55,272 nucleotides of DNA from an uncultured Lachnospiraceae bacterium (GCA_902476265.1 CABSCP010000032.1:1-55272), one strand, 5' to 3'; positions 1-10,362 are shown, counted from the stretch's first letter. Notes: a model not told the origin generated them from the sequence alone. A program made the numbers and translations.

Positions 1-92
1 ACCGTTGACGGTCACACCCTCCCCTATTTTAGGCTATCTATTTCCCGACAGCCCCATTCTGCATCCTTCAATATGATCCGTTCTTATTCCGG

Positions 93-554
93 TCAGCCTT
101 CAATGGCGATCCGGTTATCCTTCTGTTCCACCTTCTGGACATCTTTCTTCCTGATGTTGAGATGAAGGATGCCGTCCTCGAACTTCGCGGTTACATCCTC
201 CTGCAGCGTATCCTCGCCAACGTAGAAGCTTCTGGAGCAGCTTCCTGCGTAACGCTCTCTGCGGATGTAATTGCCTTTCTTATCGGTCTCATCCTTATCC
301 AGGCTCTTGGCAGCGCTGATGCTCAGGTAACCGTTTTCCAGGGCTACCGTGATCTCGTCCTTTTTGAAGCCGGGCAGATCAACATCCACTTCATACGCTT
401 CATCCGTTTCCTTTACGTCGGTTTTCATCAGGTTCTTCGCATGTTTGCCATACAGGGGGTTATGTTTACCGAAGAAATCCCTTTCATCCGGCCATCTCAT
501 CATTTCATCCATCTCGTTGAATAAATCATCATCAAATAATCTGGGCAGTAACAT
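93..554 (-). CDS. Hsp20 family small heat shock protein
   Basis: The 153-residue product has the layout of a bacterial alpha-crystallin (Hsp20) chaperone: a short N-terminal arm rich in Asp/Glu, Phe and Met, a central alpha-crystallin domain from about residue 45 with the DVDLPGF and EDGILHL motifs typical of the family, and a short charged tail. Such proteins hold unfolded clients in the cytoplasm until ATP-dependent chaperones refold them. The ATG at 552-554 follows a GGAGGAA ribosome site at good spacing. The gene stands alone and has its own sigma-A-type promoter overlapped by a CIRCE operator, so HrcA repression with heat induction is expected. The length is normal for the family and nothing is broken. 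Family call is secure; the exact client set cannot be read from sequence. Confidence 0.95.
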   Translation of the reverse strand: MLLPRLFDDDLFNEMDEMMRWPDERDFFGKHNPLYGKHAKNLMKTDVKETDEAYEVDVDLPGFKKDEITVALENGYLSISAAKSLDKDETDKKGNYIRRERYAGSCSRSFYVGEDTLQEDVTAKFEDGILHLNIRKKDVQKVEQKDNRIAIEG

Positions 555-669
555 AAGTCATTCCTCCATTCTCTTTGAGGTGCTCTCTTCGGAGGGCATC
601 TGCATCCGTTTATTTGTATTTTATTATCTTCAAAGGAAGGAATTGTATTCCTCTCTTTGTTCTAAATGT

Positions 670-712
670 AATATAACACTTATTATTAGCACTGTCAACG
701 ACTGAGTGCTAA
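670..712 (-). promoter_or_regulatory. Sigma-A promoter with CIRCE operator upstream of hsp20
   Basis: On the minus strand a perfect TTGACA (693-698) and TATATT (670-675) are separated by 17 bp. Overlapping the -35 is TTAGCACTG, 9 bp, GAGTGCTAA (686-712), which matches the CIRCE consensus TTAGCACTC-N9-GAGTGCTAA with one mismatch. CIRCE is the binding site of the HrcA repressor, so repression by occlusion of the -35 is expected. HrcA itself is not in the window. Confidence 0.93.
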
Positions 713-747
713 TTTTATAAATTGTTTAGATTTTAGAATTGCCGTGT

Positions 748-2709
748 TTAGAATTGGAGGATTGGGTTTTGGCTCAGTCCGTATGATGAACCTGAACCTT
801 GCATCTTCTTCATACCACATCGGAAAATTCGTTCCCCAGATGTTATTATGCAGATTGCAGTAAACCCTTTATGTGTATCCGCTGCTGTATCAGGGAATTT
901 TAAAAGTGCGCGTTCACCGATGCTGACCAGCGGAGAATCCACCGGCTGCAATGACATAGTTTCAAAAGAAACGATGCCGTCCGTTGCATGCAGTCTTCGG
1001 TTTCCGTGCAAGACCACCTGACCTGGATCAATCCGGCTTCCCAGTTTCTCAATACCTGTCACCTTCTCGGACAGCCCAAATGCCAGCCAGGAGGCTTCTG
1101 CCACACGCGTTGCTTCCTTGCCCCACCACGCAAAATCTATCATGATTTGTGTTTCTTCCAGACAAATTACAGTCTCCAGTTCCTTCATTCCTCCATAAAG
1201 TGTTACAGCTTCCTCAGACAATTTCATCCGAATCACTACGGTTGCATCCTGATACCAGACTTCGGTTACCTGTGGCAGATATTCCCGATAATGGGAAATT
1301 GCCTTTTCCATTCCGATTTTATCAAAATCTTCTTTTGCCCACTGTAGATCACAGGTCTGATATTTTTTCAGGAAAACTGCATACTCCTCTCTTGAAAACA
1401 CCTCATAAGAAAAAGCTGCAATCCGATGCGTTTCATCGGCAAAAAACCGTCCGTCTTTTTCTAAAAAACAAATTGCACCGTATTTATCTACAGACAGCTT
1501 CCACCCTGGCAACGGCAGCCATAATGAACCACCTTCTTCCGAAAGAACCGCTTTTGTATACCCGGAGACATTCCACGGGGTTCTCTTATATTCCCCCATA
1601 CACTTCTGTACTCTTTCTGCAATTTTTCCTGAAGGCACCTGCGCTGCACGTTCTACATAGTTCCTCTGCTCCCACCATGACGCTTCCATCCGACGAAACA
1701 TTTCCGTTGACTTTTTTCTGACAAATTCCTCTTTTAAAAAAGTTTCATATTCTCCGTGCAAGTATCCTAATTCCCGGGTTTTTCCAAGCCATATCTTTTC
1801 ATCTAATCCCCAGGTATGCTCCGGCACCAATAGAAGTTCTCGATCCATGGCCTCTTTATCCAAAGCGGATAATTCTTCTGTATGTTGCAGCCGTAATAAC
1901 CCCCGAAACTGACTCATTTTCCTTGGATCTGTCCCGATCCCGTGAATCCAGCTATCCCCGATTTCCTGAGTAATAACGGGAAGCCCCTCAAGCTTTAACG
2001 CCACCTCGGCCACATCTTCCAGGGTTCCTGCAGCCAATTCGGCTTCCGGATATCGGATATGCAAATACTGATAAACATCCCGAATCTGTTCCTTTGACTA
2101 CGGTCCCAAGTTATCTCCTGTATGTGCAAAATATACCGCCGTACCACTGTCCCCGATTTCTGTCAGCTCCCCATAATCATTATTATACATTACCAGAAGC
2201 TTCTCACCGCTTTGAACCTGCCACCAGAATAAACTCGGAACATCTGGCCTTGTTGAAGCAGGATTTACCCCAATATGCAGGAAACGGATTCCATTTGCAG
2301 CTAAAATCGGAACCATTGCAATCGTATGACCAGGTACATCCGTCATTTTAGATGCAATTGTTTTCACGCCAAAATATTCATCCAGTTTTCGCGAAAGGCT
2401 TACTCCGTACTCAAAAAGATCCCTGTTCATACATTCTGTATGTGTTGTAAAAGGCAATCCGTGCCAACGGATCTCCCCATGTCGGATTGCCTCTTCCAAA
2501 AGCTCATGATCCGGACTTTCCTTCAGATATTTCTGAATTAACCAGGAACCGGTTGTCCAAATAAAACGCTCTTTTTCCCCACGCATTTCCCTGGCAACTC
2601 TCATGGCATTGGGCAGAAAATTTTTCATGTAATTTTCTGTAACATTTTTTGCCATATCTGTAAAACCGATATCCAGATGGGTTTTAAATAAAAGAATTAT
2701 TTTTTTCAT
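748..2709 (-). pseudogene. DUF5054/GH38-like glycosidase gene with in-frame amber stop
   Basis: Reading from an ATG at 2707-2709, the frame encodes 203 residues, meets TAG at 2098-2100, then continues in the same frame for 449 more residues to 748. The joined protein (about 652 residues) looks like one DUF5054 protein: the start has FKTHLDIGFTD, the His-x-Asp metal-site motif of GH38-type alpha-mannosidases, and the second half is the matching C-terminal part. CAG to TAG is the simplest cause. The ATG lies 1 bp beyond the stop of the binding-protein gene, so this is the last gene of the GH43/transporter operon. A longer ATG at 2775 would overlap the binding-protein gene and is unlikely. It may be a true nonsense mutation, a base-call error, or two separate polypeptides; the downstream half has only a TTG start (2062-2064) and no evident ribosome site. 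Confidence 0.8.
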
Positions 2710-2710
2710 T

Positions 2711-4261
2711 TTATTTTGCTTTGGATGCCATAAATTCGGTAAACTGCTTCTGCATTTCTGCCAGATATTCATCAATTCCGGCCTCTTTCAGCTTATTAAG
2801 CAAGGTGTCATATCCGTCATCATAGGACACAAAACCACACATAATCGGAACCCCATACTCCGCCACTACAGAATCAAGCTTTGCCTTTTGAATCTTAACC
2901 GGCTCTACATCAAACTGAAAACCAAGTGATTTTGCTACAACTGCATCGTCATCCCAATGTCTGTATTCCTCAATTGCTTCATCCGTAACTGCCGCATCAA
3001 AATGCACAAAGTCCTTATTTGCCAACATCCAGTCATCGAAAATAGCATCCGTCGATATTCTTTCTATCCGGCCATTCTCAATTTTATAGTCTGTTCCTTC
3101 CACACCGTAAGTCAGAAAGTCAACCGTTTCCTGATCTTTCTGCATATAATCAAACAATCTTAAATAATCTGCTGCATTTTCCTGCCCTTCTGCGGATACT
3201 AACCAGGCCGTATTGTAGGGCTGTAACTGAATCTTAGGTTTTCCTGTTCCCAGGAAATATACCTTTGTCCGCGCTTCCGGAACCATGGACTTCATCTGTG
3301 CGGATACCCCCAATACTGATGTGCCATTTCCAAATGTCATCATTGCTTTTCCTGCATTCCAATCCGTTTCCAGCTGACTGGGATTGGTCAGCGCATATTC
3401 AGGAATAATGCCCTTTTCATACCATCTTCTCGTAATTTCTGCTGTCTTCTTAAATTCTTCTGATTCATAAAGACTGTAAACGGTATCATCATCGGAACTG
3501 TTATTTACAAATGCGAGCGCTTTATCATCATTGATATTATCCAGCATTTCAATATTCTTATCCGTTGTCTGATAGCTGAAAAGTTTTACAAAGTGTCCCA
3601 TATTTACATATCCGACATAATCAGGATGCTTCTCTTTACACAAGTCATAGAATTGTTCCAGATCCTCCAGACTGGTAATTTCCTTCATCCCTACTTCTTC
3701 CAGTAAATCCTGGCGCACATTTACACAATATCCTTCTGCTGAAGAAGGACGGCTGCCAATCGGTACCGAATATAGTTTCCCGTCAATCGTAAAACAATCA
3801 AACGCTTCCGGCACCACCTGCTCCTTCAGGTGAGGAATACAGGTTTCTGCCGCCTCTGTCAAATCGGCAAGCATGCCTTTAGAAGCGCACTGAGCTGTAT
3901 ACTTTACATCCGTATATGTTGCAAAATTCTCACCGGATGCCAGCATCAAATCAACTTTCCCGCCGCTATATTCACTCCATGGAACATAAGTGAGTGTCAG
4001 ATCAATATTCAGATCTTCCAGCAGTCGATCCTTTAATTCGTTTTCAGAGAGCTCCTTCATACGATTGGATGCTTCGCCATATAAAACCAACTGTAATTCT
4101 GCCGGTTTTCCTTTGTCTTTTTCTTTTGCAGATTCTGTCCCCCCTGTCTCTGCAAGGGTTTCCGTTTTACTTGCTTCCGGAGCCCCGGTTTCTCCACAGC
4201 CGCTCATCATCCCTGTCAGCATGGCTGCACATAACATTGCCGCTATCATTCTTTTCTTCAT
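2711..4261 (-). CDS. Sugar ABC transporter substrate-binding lipoprotein (LplA/LipO type)
   Basis: The 516-residue product starts with a lysine-rich signal peptide and a lipobox ending at Cys22 (MMSGC), so it should be lipidated and anchored outside the membrane. The rest reads as a large family 1-type solute-binding protein, with a C-terminal segment around FVSYDDGYDTLLNKLKEAG that resembles the DUF3502 tail of LplA/LipO proteins. It would capture an oligosaccharide and hand it to the two permeases encoded just upstream. A good AAGGAGAG ribosome site precedes the ATG. An ATPase is absent from the operon; importers of this class commonly share a housekeeping MsmK-type ATPase. The ligand is unknown, but the GH43 gene in the same operon suggests a xylose- or arabinose-containing glycan. 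Confidence 0.92.
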   Translation of the reverse strand: MKKRMIAAMLCAAMLTGMMSGCGETGAPEASKTETLAETGGTESAKEKDKGKPAELQLVLYGEASNRMKELSENELKDRLLEDLNIDLTLTYVPWSEYSGGKVDLMLASGENFATYTDVKYTAQCASKGMLADLTEAAETCIPHLKEQVVPEAFDCFTIDGKLYSVPIGSRPSSAEGYCVNVRQDLLEEVGMKEITSLEDLEQFYDLCKEKHPDYVGYVNMGHFVKLFSYQTTDKNIEMLDNINDDKALAFVNNSSDDDTVYSLYESEEFKKTAEITRRWYEKGIIPEYALTNPSQLETDWNAGKAMMTFGNGTSVLGVSAQMKSMVPEARTKVYFLGTGKPKIQLQPYNTAWLVSAEGQENAADYLRLFDYMQKDQETVDFLTYGVEGTDYKIENGRIERISTDAIFDDWMLANKDFVHFDAAVTDEAIEEYRHWDDDAVVAKSLGFQFDVEPVKIQKAKLDSVVAEYGVPIMCGFVSYDDGYDTLLNKLKEAGIDEYLAEMQKQFTEFMASKAK

Positions 4262-4352
4262 TTTTATTTCTCTCCTTTTTTATTTTATATCAATTTCCAT
4301 CCTCACCTTGGCCTTCGGTATCAGATGGATTTTTGACTCTCTCACTTCTTTT

Positions 4353-5237
4353 TCAGCCTTTAACAGCTCCCAATGTAATCCCTTTTACAAAATATTTTTG
4401 TACAAACGGATAAACAAAAATAATGGGCCCTATCGCCATACAGGTCATTGCCATTTTGGTTGTCTGCATGGGGACTACAATATTTGCGCCCTGCTGCGCA
4501 ATACCTCCGCTTGCGATAAACTCCGCATTCTGCATCATGGAATAAAGCAGAAACTGTACCGGATATAGTTTTTCCTTCGTAATCATCATCAGCGCAAGAT
4601 ACCAGTCATTCCAAAAGGCAAGCGCATAGAACAGCATAATGGTAATCATTCCCACCTTTGCCAGAGGCAGAATTAATTTGCAGAAAATTGTAAAATAGCC
4701 CGCTCCGTCCACTCGCGCGGATTCCATAATTTCATCCGGAATTGTTTTGATAAAATTCCGCATCAAATACATGTTGAACACATTCATCATATACGGTAGA
4801 ATTAATCCCCAAATTGTATTATTCAGATGATAATATCTGGTACACATGATATACCAGGGCAGCATGCCCCCGCTGAATAACATGGTGAAATATGCAAAGA
4901 ACGAGAGTATCGTCCCAAAACGGAATTCTTTCACCGAACACGCATACGCATAAGCAACCGTTACAAATGTAGAAAGTATCGTCCCTGCAAATACCACAAA
5001 CAAAGTGACACCATATGCCGTGAGGATTTCCATTCCCTTATTCGCAAAGAAATATTGATATGTAAACAGGGAAATCTTTTCCGGTATTAACTTTGCCCCA
5101 TGAAACGCCACCGTCTGCTCATCTGATATGGACACGGAAAACGCCATCAGAAGAGGAAGCAGGCAGCACAATGCAAACAGGATTACAAAAAGATACATAA
5201 TTATGGTGATACAACGATCTGATTTTGATTTTTTCAT
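4353..5237 (-). CDS. Carbohydrate ABC transporter permease (LplC/YtcP type)
   Basis: This 294-residue membrane protein has six predicted hydrophobic segments, the EAA loop region (DEIMESARVDGAGYFTIFCK) that docks the ATPase, and the C-terminal YFVKGITLGAVKG ending seen in LplC-type CUT1 permeases. The ATG at 5235-5237 is chosen because it follows GAGGG at correct spacing; the longer open frame to 5405 runs into the upstream permease and lacks a signal. It pairs with the LplB-type permease encoded upstream to form the membrane channel for the lipoprotein at 2711-4261. Confidence 0.93.
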   Translation of the reverse strand: MKKSKSDRCITIIMYLFVILFALCCLLPLLMAFSVSISDEQTVAFHGAKLIPEKISLFTYQYFFANKGMEILTAYGVTLFVVFAGTILSTFVTVAYAYACSVKEFRFGTILSFFAYFTMLFSGGMLPWYIMCTRYYHLNNTIWGLILPYMMNVFNMYLMRNFIKTIPDEIMESARVDGAGYFTIFCKLILPLAKVGMITIMLFYALAFWNDWYLALMMITKEKLYPVQFLLYSMMQNAEFIASGGIAQQGANIVVPMQTTKMAMTCMAIGPIIFVYPFVQKYFVKGITLGAVKG

Positions 5238-5250
5238 GCTCTGTCCCTCT

Positions 5251-6216
5251 TTAGAATAACCGGTAATCTTTTTCAAATTTGCCCACAACCCAGTTGGAAA
5301 ACAAGACCAGGGCGAAACCAAAAACCGACTGATATAGTGCAATTGCAGAAGACATTTCAAATTGCCCATGCTGCAGCGCAGACCGGTAGACATAAGTCTC
5401 CACAATATCGGTTGTAGAAAGCAGCAGTGGATTCATGCTGGTCGTCCCCATAATCATACCCAAATCACCACACAAAATCCGCCCGATGGATAGCAGGAAC
5501 ATAATAACAATTGTCGGTTTCAGCATTGGAACTGTAATGGAGAAAATCTGTCTCAGTCTGGAGGCTCCGTCAATTGCTGCCGCTTCGTAATACGCAGGAT
5601 CAAACCCTGTAATCGCCGCAAAATAAATAATGGATGTATAACCGGTATTTTTCAAAAGATATACGATAAGTAAAATAGGCCTCCAGTACTCTGCTTCCAT
5701 ATACCAGGATACCGGTGTTCCTCCAAAAGCGGTGATCAGATTGTTGATCACGCCTCCTTCATCCATGAAAAGATGTAAAATTGCGCCCATCGCCACCCAT
5801 GAAATGAAATAAGGGAAAAACATCAAAGACTGACTGATCTTCTTGACTATCTTACTTTCCAGCTCATTTACCATGATTGCAACTGCAATCGCCAAAACTG
5901 TTCCCACCACAATAAACAGCAGGTTCAAAATAATCGTATTGGATGTGGCCCGCAATGCATTTTGGATATCCAGAATTAAAAACTCAAAATTTTTCAGACC
6001 AACCCAGGGACTTCCAAATATTCCATCTTTATAATTGTAGGATTTAAATACCATAACCAATCCAAACATCGGCATATAGGAAAAAAGAATGAGCGCAATA
6101 ATCCCCGGAATGGCCAGCGCATATAACGCTCCGTGATTTCTGATTTCACGCATCGCCTTTTTTCTGAAATTTCCTTTTTTCTCTGCTGTTTGAATAATCT
6201 TTTCATTCTTTAACAT
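5251..6216 (-). CDS. Carbohydrate ABC transporter permease (LplB/YtcO type)
   Basis: A 321-residue six-segment permease with the EAA loop (PAYYEAAAIDGASRLRQI) and the C-terminal NWVVGKFEKDYRLF typical of LplB-type subunits. The ATG at 6214-6216 follows AAGGTGAG at good spacing and overlaps the last 14 bp of the GH43 gene, so translation is probably coupled. The N-terminal extension of about 40 charged residues before the first membrane segment is usual for this family. It forms a heterodimer with the LplC-type subunit encoded downstream. Confidence 0.93.
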   Translation of the reverse strand: MLKNEKIIQTAEKKGNFRKKAMREIRNHGALYALAIPGIIALILFSYMPMFGLVMVFKSYNYKDGIFGSPWVGLKNFEFLILDIQNALRATSNTIILNLLFIVVGTVLAIAVAIMVNELESKIVKKISQSLMFFPYFISWVAMGAILHLFMDEGGVINNLITAFGGTPVSWYMEAEYWRPILLIVYLLKNTGYTSIIYFAAITGFDPAYYEAAAIDGASRLRQIFSITVPMLKPTIVIMFLLSIGRILCGDLGMIMGTTSMNPLLLSTTDIVETYVYRSALQHGQFEMSSAIALYQSVFGFALVLFSNWVVGKFEKDYRLF

Positions 6217-7813
6217 GCGACTCACCTTCTTTCCCGTTCGTTTTACCTTCTCTATATTCAAAATAATCAAAATCTGCCACGCAGTTCTCTCCGCTCAAAT
6301 CCTGACAGCACATACCCACAAATGCCCCTGTAAAATTCATCATTCCCCTGTGCTCAAACTCATCCGTAAGAATGGATGAGTCCAAAATACCTCCAAAATC
6401 CGTCCAGTTATCTTCATCTGCAGAATATTGGAACTGCAGTTTTTCCCCATCCATTTTAGCCCGCAAGAAACAGGTGTCCCATCCTTCCACTGAAACAGGC
6501 GGAAACGGTGTGATAACCTTCTCTCCCATTTTTGTTTTTACCAGCAGAACTTTTCCTGCTTCCTTTATATAGGTAATCTGTAAATAATGAAAAGAATAAG
6601 TATTGTAGTAACAGATAAGCCCTGCCGCCTGCAGCGGATTGACCGGCTGGAACGAAACCGCTGTTGTGGCTATATATCGGAATGACTGCTGCCTTCTTGC
6701 CACTAAGGCCTGGCAAAACGTGGATGTAAGGGACTCCTTCCCTTTCAGACGCAGAAATCCCGGCCTTTCTGTCAAAGATAAGGTATCTTCTCTTAACGGC
6801 ATCCTAAGTGTCTGAAAACACATGTTCAGCTCGGATAAATCAAAATCATCTCTTTCCGGCCCTGCGATCCATTTATGTTCCGAAAGTGTACCTGTCACTT
6901 CTTCTTCCGGCTCATTTCCCCCTGAAGACAGGCGGAGCCACCCATCCTCCGTCCATATTACTCTTTGAATTGCAGTTTCACGCCCCAGGATACATTTTCC
7001 TCTCTTGTGAAAAGGTCTTGCACATAGATGTACCATATACCAGTCTCCGTCCTGCGTCTCAACCAAATCTGCATGTCCTGCTTTTTGTAAAGGAAGAGTT
7101 TCATTGTTTCTGGAGGTGAGCATCGGATAGTGTGGATCGACTTCATAAGGTCCTTTCAGATTTCTGGAACGCGCTACGGTAACTGCATGTCCGTAACTGG
7201 TTCCCCCCTCTGCTACAATCAAATAATAGAAACCATTATGTTTATACAGATGAGGCCCCTCTGTAGTCCCCAGATTTGTTCCCTTAAAAATGCCGATTAC
7301 CGGGCCGGTCAGCCTTTTTTCACTGACACAATATTCCTGAATGGCAATGGTCCGCCCTTCTAAGCCTTCATCTGCAAAGCCATAAGGAAAAACCATCCAT
7401 TTCTTATCCCCGTCATGAAAGAGCGAATAATCTGCAAAATCACTCTTCAAGGGAATCGGTTCCGACCACTCTCCACAGATATCCGCCGTTGTCACCAGAT
7501 AATTATGACTGTCTCCGTAACTATCCGTCGTCTGTTTTACATCTGAATATACGATATAAAAAACTCCCTTGTCATAAGACAGGCAGGGCGCCCATACTCC
7601 CATATTATCTTCTTCGCCTCTCATATCCAGCTGGGATGTCCTGCACAGGACCCGATTCACCAACCGCCAGTTTTTCAAATCCTTTGAATGATGTATCTGA
7701 ATTCCCGGAAACCACTGGAAAGTAGAAGTGGCAACATAATAATCTGTTCCGACCCTGATAACAGACGGATCCGGATGAAATCCCTTTAAGATAGGGTTCT
7801 TAATTTTAATCAT
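6203..7813 (-). CDS. Glycoside hydrolase family 43 beta-xylosidase/arabinofuranosidase
   Basis: The 536-residue protein begins with the GH43 five-blade propeller domain. The three expected catalytic acids are visible: Asp15 in FHPDPS (general base), Asp128 in ADYSLFHD (pKa modulator) and Glu185 in TTEGPH (general acid). From about residue 330 a second domain fits the beta-sandwich found in XynB-type enzymes (GH43_C2). There is no signal peptide, so it acts in the cytoplasm on oligosaccharides brought in by the importer encoded downstream. It is the first gene of the operon, with TAAGGAGA before the ATG. It would release terminal xylose or arabinose; which one cannot be decided from sequence. 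Confidence 0.92.
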   Translation of the reverse strand: MIKIKNPILKGFHPDPSVIRVGTDYYVATSTFQWFPGIQIHHSKDLKNWRLVNRVLCRTSQLDMRGEEDNMGVWAPCLSYDKGVFYIVYSDVKQTTDSYGDSHNYLVTTADICGEWSEPIPLKSDFADYSLFHDGDKKWMVFPYGFADEGLEGRTIAIQEYCVSEKRLTGPVIGIFKGTNLGTTEGPHLYKHNGFYYLIVAEGGTSYGHAVTVARSRNLKGPYEVDPHYPMLTSRNNETLPLQKAGHADLVETQDGDWYMVHLCARPFHKRGKCILGRETAIQRVIWTEDGWLRLSSGGNEPEEEVTGTLSEHKWIAGPERDDFDLSELNMCFQTLRMPLREDTLSLTERPGFLRLKGKESLTSTFCQALVARRQQSFRYIATTAVSFQPVNPLQAAGLICYYNTYSFHYLQITYIKEAGKVLLVKTKMGEKVITPFPPVSVEGWDTCFLRAKMDGEKLQFQYSADEDNWTDFGGILDSSILTDEFEHRGMMNFTGAFVGMCCQDLSGENCVADFDYFEYREGKTNGKEGESHVKE

Positions 7814-8088
7814 GAAATTGTCTCCTTAGTTGCAAAAAATTTATTAACTCTTTCTGCGATAATCTTATCAGTCCTTTCCGTCTTTCGTAAATCTTAATAT
7901 CATGTTTTTCTATAAATATTGCCATTTTAAGACTTTAAATTTTATGATTTACTATCATTTTCTCCACCAAAACAATGTAAACCTCCATTTTTCTTGTGGC
8001 ATTTTTATGATTATGCTATAATTTACTAAGCCCAGTTGTACACATTCCCATTATTTGGAATGTGCATTTTTCTTTTGGAGGAAAAATC
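7814..8088. promoter_or_regulatory. Divergent intergenic region: AraC-gene promoter and leader hairpin
   Basis: This AT-rich gap separates the GH43 operon (minus) from the AraC-type regulator (plus). On the plus strand TTGTGG (7994-7999) and TATAAT (8017-8022) lie 17 bp apart. Just downstream, CACATTCC (8041-8048) and GGAATGTG (8057-8064) form a perfect 8-bp inverted repeat ending 12 bp before the GGAGGA ribosome site (8077-8082). It could be a leader hairpin or a dimeric operator. I could not pick a convincing promoter for the minus-strand operon. Confidence 0.6.
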
Positions 8089-10362
8089 TTGAAAAGCAGG
8101 AAATTATTCAATATCCGGAATTACAGATTCTTTATTAAATTTATAATCAGTGTCCTCCTGACTTCCGGTATTTCCGTTGTCATTTTAACCGGGATAATAT
8201 TTAACTGGATGAAAGGGAAAATGTTAGACGATATTGAACAGATCAATACCAATGAACTTTTAGTGATCGGCACTGCATTTCAGGGATATATCGATGATGC
8301 CCAACACACCACAATGTCCCTGTATCAAAACCTGAATATTAAAAATGTGATGCTGTCCGGTGACACTTCCTGGAGCAGCAGTTATTATAATGCTATTTCT
8401 CAAATCCGAAATATATTAACCGTAAACCAGACGATCAACTCTGTTTATGTCATCAATACTGACGGTATTGTATTTAAGATTGCCAAAAATACGGAAACTG
8501 AAGAAGCACAGCAGGAATTATTCCGCATGATTACTTCCGGAGATTATTCTGTGGGGAAACCAATTACATGGCAGATGATATCCCAAACCGGAATTCCCAT
8601 CCAGGCTCTCACTGTCTTTTTTCGTGAAAACATATCCCGGAGCGGGACATTCAGTGGGGCTATCGCTGTGAATATTGATTGGGATATCCTTCAGAAAAAG
8701 TTGTTTTCAGATCATTCCAACCGTAAAATAACCATATTGGATGACACTGGAAATATCATCATCCGATCTTATAAAAGCAGTTTTTTATTACCTTCTGATT
8801 TGAAAGAAAATATACTCTCTTCTTCCAGGAAAAGCGGGACATTCCGCGCTCCCATCGAGGCGCAGGATACCCTTATTTCTTATGCTGCTATTTCTGACGG
8901 GAAATTCTTTATTATATCAGAGACAAACTATCAAAACAGTATTCGGGAACTGACGAACGGACGTAATTTTCTTCTTAAAATCTGCGTCTGTATCATACTC
9001 ACTATTTTTGTTGTTTCCCTTTTAATTTCGTACCTTATTTGTCTTCCTATGGATCATGTCATACACCATATCCAGACTCTTTTTCAAAACAGCGCGGATT
9101 CCCCTCGGAAAACAGATATGACCTTAATTACCGGAACACTTACAAATATTGCAGAACGGATGAATTCTCTGGAAAAAAAACAGCAGGAAAATACCATCGT
9201 AAACCTGCTGACAACGGCTCCTGAGCAGAGTTTGCCGGATGATTTTATGCTCTCTTCCGGTATCATCTCCAAAATAGGGGCCCCGTTTATGCTCTTATTA
9301 ATCAGATTACATGATTATTATTTTTTTTTCAGCAAACACTCCCAAGAGTCCTCTTCTTTTATGATGAACTCTGTCTGTGCGCTGGCTACAGAATATCTGT
9401 CGGATGATCCTTTAATCTGCAATGCTTATCCGACCAGTAAAGACTGTATTACACTGATTTTATCTTCTGCAAAAGATAATTTTGATCTTCATTCAGTGTC
9501 TGTTTCTGATATCGGCTCTCATATAGCCTGCATGCTCCAGGATGTACTGGCGCTTGATGTTACAATTGGATTCAGCCCGCTTACCACGGATGTCACCCAG
9601 CTAAACAGGTTGTATACGGAAGCCTATACCCTGACAAACTCCAAAGTTTTTTATCCCCACGGGACGATTTTCACTGAAGCAGCTTTTTCTGAGGCTGAAA
9701 ACGCTCTGTCTGTAAAGATTGACTGCATTCAGGATGAAATAAAGACTGCAAGTGCGGATTCCTTTGCTCTTCTTTTATCCGATCTGCTTGCCTGCTGCCA
9801 AAAATATAATTATAAAACTGCCATTCATGCGCTCATTCGACTGGCCGTTTCCATTTTACAGCTGTCCGCCGAAGTCTCTGCCGCCTCTGTAAGAAACATA
9901 AACTATTCTTCCGTACATAATGAGCTCTCATCATTATATGATTATTCACAGATAACCGCCTATTTCCAAAGGATATTTGATGATTACGCTGCGCGCAGGA
10001 AAGAAGCTGATACAATGCAAACCCGGGATTTGATTGAACGTTCCCTTTCCTATCTTTCGGCCAACTATAATAATCCGGATCTGTCGGCAAACATGATGGC
10101 GGAACATCTTTTCATCAGCACAGGGCATTTCAGCAGAATTTTCAACGAGGTTACCGGATGTACCTTTCCGGATTACTTAACTCACATCCGAATGGAACAT
10201 GCTAAAGAACTGCTGAAATCTGAAAAAATGAATATTTACGAAATCGCTACAGCTGTCGGTTACAGCAGCGCCAGCTATTTCTCTTCCTCGTTCCGAAAAG
10301 AATATGGCATCTCTCCGTCAAAATACCGCCTGCAGCTTCTGCGCAAAGATACTATCGAGTGA
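8089..10362 (+). CDS. Membrane-anchored AraC family transcriptional regulator
   Basis: The 757-residue protein has a membrane segment at about residues 15-38, an extracellular region of roughly 250 residues with a Cache-like look, a second membrane segment at about 295-318, a cytoplasmic linker, and an AraC/XylS double helix-turn-helix in the last 100 residues (ending EYGISPSKYRLQLL). This is the architecture of Clostridia and Paenibacillus regulators that sense extracellular sugars directly. I chose the TTG at 8089-8091 because GGAGGA lies 6 bp upstream; the in-frame GTG at 8062 would put that ribosome site inside the gene. It faces the GH43 importer operon and precedes the sulfatase, so it probably activates one or both in response to their substrate. 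Confidence 0.9.
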   Translation: MKSRKLFNIRNYRFFIKFIISVLLTSGISVVILTGIIFNWMKGKMLDDIEQINTNELLVIGTAFQGYIDDAQHTTMSLYQNLNIKNVMLSGDTSWSSSYYNAISQIRNILTVNQTINSVYVINTDGIVFKIAKNTETEEAQQELFRMITSGDYSVGKPITWQMISQTGIPIQALTVFFRENISRSGTFSGAIAVNIDWDILQKKLFSDHSNRKITILDDTGNIIIRSYKSSFLLPSDLKENILSSSRKSGTFRAPIEAQDTLISYAAISDGKFFIISETNYQNSIRELTNGRNFLLKICVCIILTIFVVSLLISYLICLPMDHVIHHIQTLFQNSADSPRKTDMTLITGTLTNIAERMNSLEKKQQENTIVNLLTTAPEQSLPDDFMLSSGIISKIGAPFMLLLIRLHDYYFFFSKHSQESSSFMMNSVCALATEYLSDDPLICNAYPTSKDCITLILSSAKDNFDLHSVSVSDIGSHIACMLQDVLALDVTIGFSPLTTDVTQLNRLYTEAYTLTNSKVFYPHGTIFTEAAFSEAENALSVKIDCIQDEIKTASADSFALLLSDLLACCQKYNYKTAIHALIRLAVSILQLSAEVSAASVRNINYSSVHNELSSLYDYSQITAYFQRIFDDYAARRKEADTMQTRDLIERSLSYLSANYNNPDLSANMMAEHLFISTGHFSRIFNEVTGCTFPDYLTHIRMEHAKELLKSEKMNIYEIATAVGYSSASYFSSSFRKEYGISPSKYRLQLLRKDTIE

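Noticed and set aside
748..2709. Amber stop recoding in this genome
   Set aside because: The other broken gene uses TAA, and TAG serves as a normal stop elsewhere, for example after hsdM and the 49-residue gene.
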